DNA of 41,043 bases from Stenotrophomonas cyclobalanopsidis (GTDB taxonomy: Bacteria > Pseudomonadota > Gammaproteobacteria > Xanthomonadales > Xanthomonadaceae), in NCBI RefSeq assembly GCF_008710035.1, contig NZ_VYKI01000004.1, positions 67,326 to 108,368 on the forward strand, given 5' to 3'. Shown here one piece after another: positions 8,837 through 16,400 of this stretch (positions within the stretch are counted from its first letter, which is position 1; each line of letters opens with the position of its first letter). Both the position numbers and the translations under genes were made by a program. The notes below the pieces were generated by a model. That model had not been told where the DNA came from. It saw only the letters and a program-made list of their open reading frames with translations, and did not search any database.

Positions 8837-10054
8837 ATGCTGATGATCAAGGCATTGCGCCATTACCTGCCGGGTGCGCTCCTTCTGGCTACTCAGGCAG
8901 GATTGGCCAGTGCAGTCTTCATCCTGTCCGTGTCGGTAATCACCGACAGTCAGACACGTCTTGCGGTAAAGGCCGGCGAGCATCCCGAGCGCGTCGGTAT
9001 CATCCATGTCGCCGATCCCCGGAACAGCGAGGGTTCTGCCGAAGGGATACGCGAAGACGTGGCGGCACTTTCGACGGTTCCGGGGGTCCGTTCCGTTGCG
9101 GTCAGCGATGCCATTCCATTTGGTGGCCGATCCCGGCGATTTGGCATGTGCAGCAGCGGCAAGGCCATGGATGCTGCCATCGCCGCAGGATCGATCGAGG
9201 TGAAGGGCTGCGCACAGTTGCCGCTCATCAAGGCGTCCGACGATTGGCTGCCATCGTTGGGGCTGCATCCGACCCAAGGCAACGGATTGCAGCGTGGCGA
9301 CGCCCTGCAGGAGGCCCGAGTAGTGCTGCTCAGCCAGACCCTGGCCGATGCGCTGTACGGAAGTGGGCGTGCGGTCGGGCAGCAACTGTACCTGGGTCCG
9401 GACGATGCACGCACCGTTATCGGGGTCTTCCCGGCCATCGCGGGTCCGTCTCCCGGTGGCGGGGAGACCGATACGCAGTGGGCGGTGGTTCCGGGCTACC
9501 CCACGGGCAACCAGCGCTATTTCAGCCTGGCCAGCGGTGGGGGTGACTTCGATCGACGAACCCTTGATGCCGCGATTGCGGCGCTGCATGGCGTAGCGGC
9601 GTACCGCATGATCGACCCTGACAAGGCGCGTTCGCTGCAGGGATACCGTGACGATTTCTTGCGAGTGGACATCTTCAAGACACGACTGCTGTCCGGCATG
9701 ACGCTGCTCGTCCTGGTGATCATGATGGTAGGTGTGAGTGGCATGGTGGGATCATGGGTCAACCGCCGGCGCCGGGCGATTGGCATCCGCCGCGCGCTGG
9801 GGGCACGCCGCCACGACGTGGTTATGTACTTCCTGCTGGAAAATCTTGCGCTGTGCCTGCCCGGGGCGTTGTGCGGCCTGCTGCTGGCCGGCACCATCCG
9901 TTACGCCTCCTCCTACCCGGCTCTTTCGAACTGGAGTTACGGGGTGGCGATCATTGCGGCGATCGTGGTGGTGGCAACCAATCTGCTGGCTTGCCTCCAT
10001 CCGTCGCTGCGTGCAGCCAGACAGGAGCCGCTGGAGCTGCTGAGAGCGCGATGA
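8837..10054 (+). CDS. ABC transporter permease, MacB/FtsX type (second of pair)
   Basis: The start at 8837 (MLMIKALRHYLPG) has GAGGAG just upstream, overlapping the stop of the preceding gene. The 405-residue product has an N-terminal helix (about 12-35), a periplasmic domain and three C-terminal helices. The FtsX-type motif NRRRRAIGIRRALGARRHDV sits after the first of these. It is a diverged paralogue of its neighbour, so the two may form a heterodimeric permease. Its last bases overlap the sigma-factor gene (ATGA), tying transport and transcription control in one operon. No partner ATPase is adjacent. Confidence 0.85.
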   Translation: MLMIKALRHYLPGALLLATQAGLASAVFILSVSVITDSQTRLAVKAGEHPERVGIIHVADPRNSEGSAEGIREDVAALSTVPGVRSVAVSDAIPFGGRSRRFGMCSSGKAMDAAIAAGSIEVKGCAQLPLIKASDDWLPSLGLHPTQGNGLQRGDALQEARVVLLSQTLADALYGSGRAVGQQLYLGPDDARTVIGVFPAIAGPSPGGGETDTQWAVVPGYPTGNQRYFSLASGGGDFDRRTLDAAIAALHGVAAYRMIDPDKARSLQGYRDDFLRVDIFKTRLLSGMTLLVLVIMMVGVSGMVGSWVNRRRRAIGIRRALGARRHDVVMYFLLENLALCLPGALCGLLLAGTIRYASSYPALSNWSYGVAIIAAIVVVATNLLACLHPSLRAARQEPLELLRAR

Positions 10055-10671
10055 CCAGGACCGCACCGTCATCCAGCAACCCGTCCGTTGCACTGGGACA
10101 CTTGGAGGACGAACGTCGCCTCGTCATCGCGATCATCGACGGTGACCAGCAATCATTCTCGCGCCTGGTGGCCTCCCACCAGGGGATGTGCGCGCGCATT
10201 CTGTCCCGCATGGTCGGCGACCGCGACCAGGTCGCCGACCTGCTGCAGGAGACCTTCCTGGCGGTGTTCCGCCAGCTGCACCGGTTCCGCTTTGAATCCT
10301 CGCTGCGCACCTGGGTTTCGCGGGTGGCCTACACCACCGCGCTGCAGCACCTGCGCCGCCGCCGGCTGGAGATGCAGTGGATGGTGGCGGTGGAGGTGCC
10401 CGAGGAACTGGGCATCGGCGACGAGGGGCCCGGCCCGGCCGAGCTGAGCGAGGCGCTGCAGGCCGGGCGCCAGCTCGGCGCGGCGCTGGAACGGCTGACC
10501 CCGCCGCAGCGGCTGATCGTGGGCCTGCACTATCTGGAGGATTTCGATCTGGTCGAGATTGAACAGGTGACCGGGCTGCCACGCGGTACCATCAAGAGCC
10601 ACCTGTACCGCGCACGGCAGACCCTGAAACAGGAGCTGACCCGACGCGCCACCGCCGGAGAGCTGCTGTGA
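10051..10671 (+). CDS. ECF-type RNA polymerase sigma factor
   Basis: A 206-residue protein starting at the ATG that overlaps the permease stop. Region 2 is clear (about 30-100): FSRLVASHQGMCARIL, then DRDQVADLLQETFLAVFRQL, and FRFESSLRTWVSRVAYTTAL leading to the basic RRRR segment. Region 4 is at about 145-195: LERLTPPQRLIVGLHYLEDF, then GLPRGTIKSHLYRARQTLKQ. No region 1 or 3 is seen, as in ECF sigma factors. It is followed by a GTG-started gene overlapping its stop that encodes a small single-helix protein, the usual position of an anti-sigma factor. Its targets probably include this operon (inference). Confidence 0.93.
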   Translation: MTRTAPSSSNPSVALGHLEDERRLVIAIIDGDQQSFSRLVASHQGMCARILSRMVGDRDQVADLLQETFLAVFRQLHRFRFESSLRTWVSRVAYTTALQHLRRRRLEMQWMVAVEVPEELGIGDEGPGPAELSEALQAGRQLGAALERLTPPQRLIVGLHYLEDFDLVEIEQVTGLPRGTIKSHLYRARQTLKQELTRRATAGELL

Positions 10672-10883
10672 GCGAAGCCAACGACCCCCGCGATGCTGAT
10701 GCGCGCGCGCTGTCGCGGGCGCTGCGCGAGCTGGAACAACGGCACGCCGTGCCTGATGTGAGCGAGGCGTTGCAGCAGCGGCTGCAGGCGGAAACGCGCG
10801 ACAGTGGCGCGCTGTATGTGGTGGTGCAGGTGCTGTTGTTTGGCGCGCTGCTGGCGGCAGCGGCCTGGTATTTCTGGCGGTAA
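10668..10883 (+). CDS. Small single-helix membrane protein, possible anti-sigma factor
   Basis: A 71-residue protein starting with GTG in a GTGA overlap with the sigma-factor stop. Residues 1-45 are charged and helical (SRALRELEQRHAVPDVSEAL), and residues 49-69 form one transmembrane helix ending in WYFWR. That is the topology of a very short anti-sigma factor with a cytoplasmic sigma-binding segment and a membrane anchor but no periplasmic domain. No HxxxCxxC zinc motif is present. The role rests on position and topology. Confidence 0.65.
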   Translation: MSEANDPRDADARALSRALRELEQRHAVPDVSEALQQRLQAETRDSGALYVVVQVLLFGALLAAAAWYFWR

Positions 10884-10890
10884 GGCCCCC

Positions 10891-11034
10891 GCCGGGCATG
10901 GCCCGGCGCTACCGCAACCGCCGCCGAGGTAGCGCCGGGCCACGCCCGGCGAGCGCAGCCGATTCCAAGGTAGCGCCGGGCCATGCCCGGCGAGCGCAAC
11001 CGATTCCAGGGTAGCGCCGGTCCATGCTCGCCGG
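10891..11034. repeat. GTAG palindrome array with 41-base tandem unit
   Basis: Three direct copies of GGTAGCGCCGGGCC-type palindrome begin at 10928, 10969 and 11010, exactly 41 bases apart, with a conserved spacer GAGCGCA-R-CCGATTCCA between them. A fourth copy in opposite orientation is at 10891-10913. The third direct copy is slightly diverged. This fits SMAG elements amplified with their spacer. The array sits between the sigma/anti-sigma genes and the cytochrome genes and may form hairpins in the transcript. Nothing else is seen in this interval. Confidence 0.85.
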
Positions 11035-11132
11035 CTTCCGCCCTGCGACATAGTGAAGCAGCGCGTCACCCGGTCGCATCCCGGCTTAACCAAATCCTCC
11101 TAAAGTGGTCCGGTATCCCACCCGTACCCGGC

Positions 11133-11138
11133 AGGAGG
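11133..11138 (+). promoter_or_regulatory. Shine-Dalgarno site fixing a TTG start
   Basis: AGGAGG ends six bases before the TTG at 11145. The reading frame is open further upstream, through the repeat array, but those candidates lack a ribosome site. The TTG start gives MDALLLSRIQFGF, the standard N-terminus for cytochrome bd subunit I. Confidence 0.75.
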
Positions 11139-11144
11139 CGTCCC

Positions 11145-12542
11145 TTGGACGCGTTGTTGTTGTCGCGGATCCAGTTCGGATTCGTCATCAGTTTCCACGT
11201 GCTGTTCCCCGCCTTCACCATCGGCACGGCCAGCTGGCTGGCCTTCATCGAATGGCGCTGGCTGCGCACGAAACTGCCCGTGTGGCGCGACCTGTATTTC
11301 TTCTGGCAGAAGATCTTCGCCGTGTCCTTCGGCATGGGCGTGGTCAGCGGCATCGTCATGGCGTTCCAGTTCGGCACCAACTGGCCGCGGCTGAGTGAAG
11401 TGGCCGGCACGGTCATCGGCCCGCTGCTGACCTATGAAGTGCTGACCGCGTTCTTCCTGGAAGCCAGTTTCCTCGGCGTGATGATGTTCGGCTGGGGCCG
11501 GGTGTCGCCGCGCCTGCATTTCCTGTCCACCTGCATGGTGGCGCTGGGCACGTTGTTTTCCACCTTCTGGATCCTGTCGTCCAACAGCTGGCTGCATACG
11601 CCGGCCGGCTACGAAATGATCAACGGCATCGTGCATCCGGTGGACTGGTGGCAGGTGGTGCTCAACCCGTCCTTCCCGTACCGCCTGGCGCACATGGCGT
11701 TGGGTTCGTTCATCACCACCTGTTTCGTGATCGGTGGCGTGGGCGCGTGGTACCTGCGCAAGGGCACGCACGTCGAAGCCGGCCGCCGCATGCTGGTCGC
11801 GGCGGTGGCGTTTGCCGCGCTGACCGTGCCGGTGCAGATCTTCGTCGGCGACATGCATGGCCTGAACACGCTCAAGCACCAGCCGATGAAGATCGCGGCG
11901 ATGGAAGCGCACTGGCATGAAAGCAAGGCCGGCGAGGGCGTGCCGCTGGTGGTGTTCGCCCTGCCCAACGAAAAAGAACAGCGCAACGATTTCGAAGTGG
12001 CCATCCCCAAGCTGGGCAGCGTGATCCTGACCCATTCGCTGGACGGCACCTTCGATCCGCTCACGTCCGTGCCGGCCAGCGAGCGCCCGCCGGTGACGCC
12101 GGTGTTCTTCGCCTTCCGCATCATGGTCGGGCTGGGCACGCTGATGCTGCTGCTGGCCTGGGTCTCGGCGGTGCAGCTGTGGCGGAGCAAGCTGCTCGAT
12201 TCGCCATGGCTGCTGCGGGGCTGGAACTGGATGCTGCCCAGCGGCTTCATCGCGCTGGTATCCGGCTGGTTCGTCACCGAGATGGGGCGCCAGCCGTGGG
12301 TGGTCTACGGCGTGCTGCGCACCGCCGATGCGGTGGGCCCGCAGAGTGCGTGGATGACCGCGCTGTCGTTGGCGGTGTACGTGGTCGGCTACGCCTTCGT
12401 GTTCGGCTGGGGCATCTGGTACCTGGTGAAGATTCTGCGCCATGGCCCGCAGCCCTATGAGGAGGGCCCCTCGCTGGACCATGGCAGCCACACCCCGGCG
12501 CGGCCGCTTTCGGCCGCCGACGAATCGCTGGAGGAGCGCTGA
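11145..12542 (+). CDS. cydA: Cytochrome bd-type quinol oxidase subunit I (CIO type)
   Basis: A 465-residue membrane protein with about nine helices that oxidises quinol and reduces oxygen to water in the inner membrane without pumping protons. His18 in FVISFHVLFPAF corresponds to the b595 haem ligand region. GDMHGLNTLKHQPMKIAAME, the conserved GRQPW stretch (MGRQPWVVYGVLRT) and the WxxxE-type helices are present. The Q-loop is short, as in the cyanide-insensitive (CIO) branch, and the protein is shorter than E. coli CydA. The TTG start is set by AGGAGG. The next gene starts one base after the stop. No CydX-like small gene or ArcA/FNR-type site was recognised. Confidence 0.95.
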   Translation: MDALLLSRIQFGFVISFHVLFPAFTIGTASWLAFIEWRWLRTKLPVWRDLYFFWQKIFAVSFGMGVVSGIVMAFQFGTNWPRLSEVAGTVIGPLLTYEVLTAFFLEASFLGVMMFGWGRVSPRLHFLSTCMVALGTLFSTFWILSSNSWLHTPAGYEMINGIVHPVDWWQVVLNPSFPYRLAHMALGSFITTCFVIGGVGAWYLRKGTHVEAGRRMLVAAVAFAALTVPVQIFVGDMHGLNTLKHQPMKIAAMEAHWHESKAGEGVPLVVFALPNEKEQRNDFEVAIPKLGSVILTHSLDGTFDPLTSVPASERPPVTPVFFAFRIMVGLGTLMLLLAWVSAVQLWRSKLLDSPWLLRGWNWMLPSGFIALVSGWFVTEMGRQPWVVYGVLRTADAVGPQSAWMTALSLAVYVVGYAFVFGWGIWYLVKILRHGPQPYEEGPSLDHGSHTPARPLSAADESLEER

Positions 12543-12543
12543 C

Positions 12544-13557
12544 ATGGATCTGGTGACCTGGCTGCCGGTGGCGTGGTTCGCGGTGATCGGCTTCGGCGTG
12601 CTGATGTACGTGGTGCTGGATGGTTTCGTGCTCGGCATCGGCATCCTCGCCCCGTTCGCCGAGGACGAGGAACAGTTGGACCTGATGATGAACACCGCCG
12701 CGCCGATCTGGGACGGCAACGAGACGTGGCTGGTGCTGGGCGGTGCCGGCCTGCTGGCGGCGTTTCCCAAGGCGTATGCGGTGCTGCTGTCGGCGCTGTA
12801 CCTGCCGGTGCTGCTGCTGGTGGTGGCACTGGTGTTCCGTGGCGTGGCCTTCGAATTCCGCTTCAAGGCGCACCGCTCGCGCCGGCTGTGGAGCGTGGCC
12901 TTCGGCCTGGGCTCGCTGCTGGCGACCTTCGCCCAGGGCGTCATCCTGGGCACGCTGGCGCAGGGCATTCCGCTGGTTGATGGCCGCTTCAGCGGCGGCG
13001 CGTTCACCTGGTTCAGCCCGTTCGCGATGCTGACCGGTGCGGCGCTGGTGGCCGGCTATGCGCTGCTGGGCAGCACCTGGCTGATCCTGAAGACCGAGGG
13101 CCGGGTGCAGGCGCTGGCGCGGCAGATGACCCGGCCGCTGGTGGTGGCGGTGATCGCGGCGATGGGCCTTGTTTCCAGCTGGCTGCCGTTCCTCGATTCG
13201 CGGCTGATGGATCGCTGGTTCAGTGACGGCAACTTCTGGTGGCTGTCGCCGGTGCCGCTGTTGACCCTGGCGGTGGCCGCCGCGCTGTGGCGCAGCGCCA
13301 CCCACCCGCGCCGCGACCTGCCGCCGTTCCTGCTCAGCCTGGCGCTGTTCGTGCTCGGCTTCGCCGGCCTGGTGCTGGGCATGTGGCCCTACCTGCTGCC
13401 GCCATCGATGACGCTGTGGCAGGCTGCGGCACCGGCGTCCTCGCTGGGCTTCACCCTGGTGGGCCTGGTGGTGCTGCTGCCGGTCATCCTCGGCTACACC
13501 GCCTGGTCGTACCGGGTGTTCCGCGGCAAGGTGCGGGCCGACGCCGGCTACCACTGA
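12544..13557 (+). CDS. cydB: Cytochrome bd-type quinol oxidase subunit II (CIO type)
   Basis: A 337-residue membrane protein with about nine helices and the CydB signature at its start: YVVLDGFVLGIGIL (about 20-33), then AAPIWDGNETWLVLGGAGLLAAFP (split here as IWDGNETW and FPKAYA). It pairs with subunit I to stabilise the haem-binding core. The length matches the short CIO branch. The ATG is one base after the upstream stop. A terminator hairpin follows the gene at once, so cydA-cydB form a two-gene unit. Confidence 0.95.
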   Translation: MDLVTWLPVAWFAVIGFGVLMYVVLDGFVLGIGILAPFAEDEEQLDLMMNTAAPIWDGNETWLVLGGAGLLAAFPKAYAVLLSALYLPVLLLVVALVFRGVAFEFRFKAHRSRRLWSVAFGLGSLLATFAQGVILGTLAQGIPLVDGRFSGGAFTWFSPFAMLTGAALVAGYALLGSTWLILKTEGRVQALARQMTRPLVVAVIAAMGLVSSWLPFLDSRLMDRWFSDGNFWWLSPVPLLTLAVAAALWRSATHPRRDLPPFLLSLALFVLGFAGLVLGMWPYLLPPSMTLWQAAAPASSLGFTLVGLVVLLPVILGYTAWSYRVFRGKVRADAGYH

Positions 13558-13565
13558 AGCAGGTG

Positions 13566-13604
13566 AACGGGGAGCGGCCGGTGACCGCCCCCGTTTCGGT
13601 TTGT
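13566..13604 (+). terminator. Rho-independent-like terminator after cydB
   Basis: AACGGGG-a-GCGG (13566-13577) pairs with CCGC-CCCCGTT (13585-13595) across a seven-base loop, with one bulged base. A modest T-rich tail (TTTCGGTTT) follows. It sits nine bases after the cydB stop and separates the oxidase unit from the polyene cluster. Confidence 0.7.
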
Positions 13605-13774
13605 GAAACATGTATTCCCTGCGCGGGACGTGCTAGCGTTCGCACCTTTCCGGCCGCCAGGGGGGCTGCCGGCGACGTCCTGGACGGACGCACGGCTGCA
13701 GGAATGGGGGGCCGCCGCGCGTCGCCAAGCTGTTGGCCCGTGCCTGTCTTCCGCCCATCCAAACATCACCGGTA

Positions 13775-14518
13775 ATGATCGAATTTTCCGTTGTCGACTG
13801 GGCCGCCTGGGCGCCTGGACTGACAGAACGTAGCCAATGGATGGGATGGGCCGACGCGCCGTTCCTGCCGCAGGGCGAGGGCACGCCGTCGTTGGCCGAA
13901 GTGCCGGCCATGCAGCGCCGCCGCATCGAGCGCCTCGGCCGCATGGCCATCCAGGCCGCGTGCTGGTGTGAAGACGCGCAGGGCGCCGACAGCGACGTGC
14001 CGCTGGTGTTTGCCAGCCGACATGGTGACGTGGCCCGTTCGATGGAGCTGCTCGGCTCGTTGATCGCCGCCGAACCGCTCTCGCCCACCGGTTTCGGCCT
14101 GTCGGTGCACAACGCCATCGCCGCGCTCTATTCGATCGCCCGCGGCCATCGTGGCAACTACCTGGCGCTGGCCGCTCGGCAGGCGACCGTGGAAGCCGCC
14201 TGCTTGGAGGCCGCCGGCCTGCTGGCCGATGGCGCCAAGGAAGTGCGGGTGGTGATGTATGAGTCCCCGTTGCCGGACATTTTCAGCGAATTCGCCGACG
14301 AACCCGACCCGTTCTTCGCCTGGTGCTGGCGCCTGGCGCCGTCTGGTGCGGCCGGCACCGGCCTGCGCCTGGCCTGGGAACCGGCCGCCGATGCGGGCAA
14401 CACCGCACCGGGCCTGCTGCCGCATGCGCTGGACCTGCACCGCTTCCTGCTGTCGTCGGCACCCACGCTGGAACACGTGACCCAGGGCCAGCGCTGGCGC
14501 TGGAGCCGCCATGGCTGA
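13775..14518 (+). CDS. Beta-ketoacyl synthase-like chain length factor (ApeC-like)
   Basis: A 247-residue protein resembling the short ketosynthase-like chain-length-factor family (Ketoacyl-synt_2) that partners a catalytic ketosynthase in aryl polyene synthesis. Visible parts are IEFSVVDWAAWAPGL at the N-terminus, VFASRHGDVARSMELL, and PTGFGLSVHNAIAALYSIAR, where a catalytic ketosynthase would carry its Cys. No nucleophile Cys is seen at that place, so it is likely non-catalytic and sets chain length. The start at 13775 (MIEFSV) fits the family better than an upstream ATG at 13733. It is the first gene of the polyene cluster, and the next gene overlaps it by eight bases. Confidence 0.85.
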   Translation: MIEFSVVDWAAWAPGLTERSQWMGWADAPFLPQGEGTPSLAEVPAMQRRRIERLGRMAIQAACWCEDAQGADSDVPLVFASRHGDVARSMELLGSLIAAEPLSPTGFGLSVHNAIAALYSIARGHRGNYLALAARQATVEAACLEAAGLLADGAKEVRVVMYESPLPDIFSEFADEPDPFFAWCWRLAPSGAAGTGLRLAWEPAADAGNTAPGLLPHALDLHRFLLSSAPTLEHVTQGQRWRWSRHG

Positions 14519-15308
14519 AGCCCTGCGCCGTCTCGACCACGCCTGGCGGGTATTCGGCACCGGCCTGAGCTTCGCCGCGTTCGGCGTGGGCGGGCTGCTG
14601 CTGGGCGTGTTCGTGATGCCGGTCCTGCTGTTGATGCGCGACCCGGTCGCGCGCCAGCGGCGGGCGCGGCGGCTGGTGCAGGTGGCGTTTGCCAGCCACG
14701 TATGGCTGATGTGCCGGCTGGGCCTGATGACCCTGCAGGTCGAGGGCCGCGAGCGCCTGCAGCGCGATGGCCTGCTGGTGCTGGCCAACCACCCGACCCT
14801 GATCGACGTGGTCTGCCTGATCTCGCTGCTGCCCAACGCCGACTGCGTGGTCAAGCGCGCGGTGGCCTGCAACCCGTTCATGCGCGGCCCGGTCCGCGCC
14901 GCCGGCTACATCGCCAATGACGATGGCGCCGGCCTGGTCGATGACTGCGTGGCGGCCGTGCATGCCGGCGGCACCCTGGTCATTTTCCCGGAAGGGACGC
15001 GCACCGTGCCGGGGCAGCCGCTGCGGCTGCAGCGCGGTGCCGCCAACATCGCCGTGCGTGGGCGGCTGGACATCACGCCGGTGCGTATCAGCTGCACGCC
15101 GGCGACGCTGACCAAGGGCCAGAAGTGGTATCGTGTGCCCTCACGTCGTTTTCACGTTCAGCTGCAGATCGGCGAAGATATCGCCATCGCGCCCTTCCTG
15201 GACGAAGATGACGCGTCAAGGGGGGATGCCTTGGCGGCCCGTCGCGTCACCGACCACCTCACTCGTTATTTCGACCTGTCTGGAGATCCGACCCGTGCAA
15301 GCACTTGA
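14511..15308 (+). CDS. Lysophospholipid acyltransferase family protein (PlsC-like)
   Basis: A 265-residue membrane-associated acyltransferase with one or two N-terminal helices (about 15-42). It has the NHxxxxD catalytic motif as NHPTLID (residues 93-99) and the FPEGTR substrate-binding motif (159-164), both diagnostic of the PlsC superfamily. In aryl polyene clusters one such enzyme lies near the carrier proteins and probably helps attach the polyene or a fatty acid to the lipid anchor; this is inferred from context. It overlaps the upstream gene by eight bases and the downstream carrier-protein gene by 14. Confidence 0.9.
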   Translation: MAEALRRLDHAWRVFGTGLSFAAFGVGGLLLGVFVMPVLLLMRDPVARQRRARRLVQVAFASHVWLMCRLGLMTLQVEGRERLQRDGLLVLANHPTLIDVVCLISLLPNADCVVKRAVACNPFMRGPVRAAGYIANDDGAGLVDDCVAAVHAGGTLVIFPEGTRTVPGQPLRLQRGAANIAVRGRLDITPVRISCTPATLTKGQKWYRVPSRRFHVQLQIGEDIAIAPFLDEDDASRGDALAARRVTDHLTRYFDLSGDPTRAST

Positions 15309-15552
15309 GCACGAGATCAAGGAATTGATCATTTCCTCGCTTTCGCTGGAGGACATCACGCCGGAGGACATCGATCCGACCGCGCCGCTGTTCGTGGAAG
15401 GCCTTGGCCTTGATTCGATCGACGCCCTGGAACTGGGCCTGGCCCTGCAGAAGAAGTACGGTGTCAGCCTCTCGGCCGACTCGGAAGAAACCCGTCGCCA
15501 TTTCTCCAGCGTGCGCGCGCTCGGCGAGTTCGTCGCCGCCCGCCAGTCGTAA
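15295..15552 (+). CDS. Acyl carrier protein (first of pair)
   Basis: An 85-residue carrier protein. Ser41 in GLGLDSIDALEL is the expected phosphopantetheine attachment site. The start is taken as GTG at 15295, about nine bases after GGAG and inside the end of the acyltransferase gene; it gives the normal carrier-protein length. It would carry the growing aryl polyene chain or the aryl starter for the ketosynthases encoded nearby. No phosphopantetheinyl transferase gene is in the window. Confidence 0.93.
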   Translation: MQALEHEIKELIISSLSLEDITPEDIDPTAPLFVEGLGLDSIDALELGLALQKKYGVSLSADSEETRRHFSSVRALGEFVAARQS

Positions 15553-15568
15553 GGCGCCAGGAACTGCC

Positions 15569-15826
15569 ATGACCAAGAATGAACTCTTCGAGCGCATCGT
15601 CCGCATCCTGACCGACAGCTTCGAGATCGAACCTGCCCGGATCAGCCCGGAGTCGCGCCTGTATGACGACCTGGACATCGACAGCATCGATGCCGTCGAC
15701 CTGATCGTGCAGCTCAAGCCGCTGCTGGGCCGCAACCTGCAGCCGGAAGCCTTCAAGGCCGTGCGCACCGTGCAGGACATCGTCGATGTCGTGCATGGCC
15801 TGCTGCCTGGCCAGGCAGCCGCCTGA
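15569..15826 (+). CDS. Acyl carrier protein (second of pair)
   Basis: An 85-residue carrier protein with Ser39 in DLDIDSIDAVDL as the phosphopantetheine site. It follows the first carrier-protein gene by 16 bases, with AGGAACTGCC before the ATG. The two differ clearly in sequence, so they are not a recent duplication. In studied aryl polyene systems two carrier proteins divide starter activation and elongation, which is the likely arrangement here. Confidence 0.93.
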   Translation: MTKNELFERIVRILTDSFEIEPARISPESRLYDDLDIDSIDAVDLIVQLKPLLGRNLQPEAFKAVRTVQDIVDVVHGLLPGQAAA

Positions 15827-15848
15827 CCGCAGCCAGGGAATCCCGACC

Positions 15849-16400
15849 ATGGCACGTGCACGCATGGTCGTGGTGGCAGCGCTTTCGCTCGCCTATCCGG
15901 TGCTGGTCTACGTGGCCATGGGCCGCTTCGAGCCGCGCTGGCTGTCGCTGCTGCTGTTCGGCCTGGCCCTGCTGCGTGCGCTGAGCACCCGGCAACCGCT
16001 GTGGTGGGCCGCCGCGGCCGGGGCCGGCCTGCTGGCCGGGCTGGCCACCGTGCTCAACCAGGCCCTGCCGCTGAAGCTGTACCCGGTGCTGGTGAACGTG
16101 GTGATGCTGGCGGTGTTCGCCACCAGCCTGCGTTTCGGCCCGCCGCTGGTGGAGCGCCTGGCGCGCGTGCAGGAGCCGGACCTGCCGGACTTCGCGGTAG
16201 CCTATACCCGTCGCGTCACCCAGGTGTGGTGCGGCTTTTTTGTTCTCAACGGTGGCCTGGCCCTGTTCACCGCGCTGTACGCGTCGGACCGGGTCTGGAT
16301 GCTCTACAACGGATTGTTGGCGTACGTGATGATGGGACTGTTGTTCGCAGGCGAATGGCTGGTGCGGCGTCGGGTCAAGGCGGCCCATGCCCATGGCTGA
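15849..16400 (+). CDS. Aryl polyene cluster membrane protein (COG4648-like)
   Basis: A 183-residue protein with about five or six hydrophobic segments: residues 7-24, 30-47, 52-70, 75-93, 123-143 and 146-166. A conserved-looking loop, PDLPDFAVAYTRRVTQVWCGFF, sits before the last helices. This resembles the membrane protein always found between the carrier proteins and the acyl ligase in such clusters. Its function is not established; it could help anchor the synthase or handle the lipid product. Its end overlaps the next gene by 14 bases. Confidence 0.8.
   Translation: MARARMVVVAALSLAYPVLVYVAMGRFEPRWLSLLLFGLALLRALSTRQPLWWAAAAGAGLLAGLATVLNQALPLKLYPVLVNVVMLAVFATSLRFGPPLVERLARVQEPDLPDFAVAYTRRVTQVWCGFFVLNGGLALFTALYASDRVWMLYNGLLAYVMMGLLFAGEWLVRRRVKAAHAHG

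Noticed and set aside
10891..11034. Regular repeats as a possible CRISPR array
   Set aside because: The spacer parts are also conserved between copies, the repeats are palindromic GTAG elements, and no cas gene is present.
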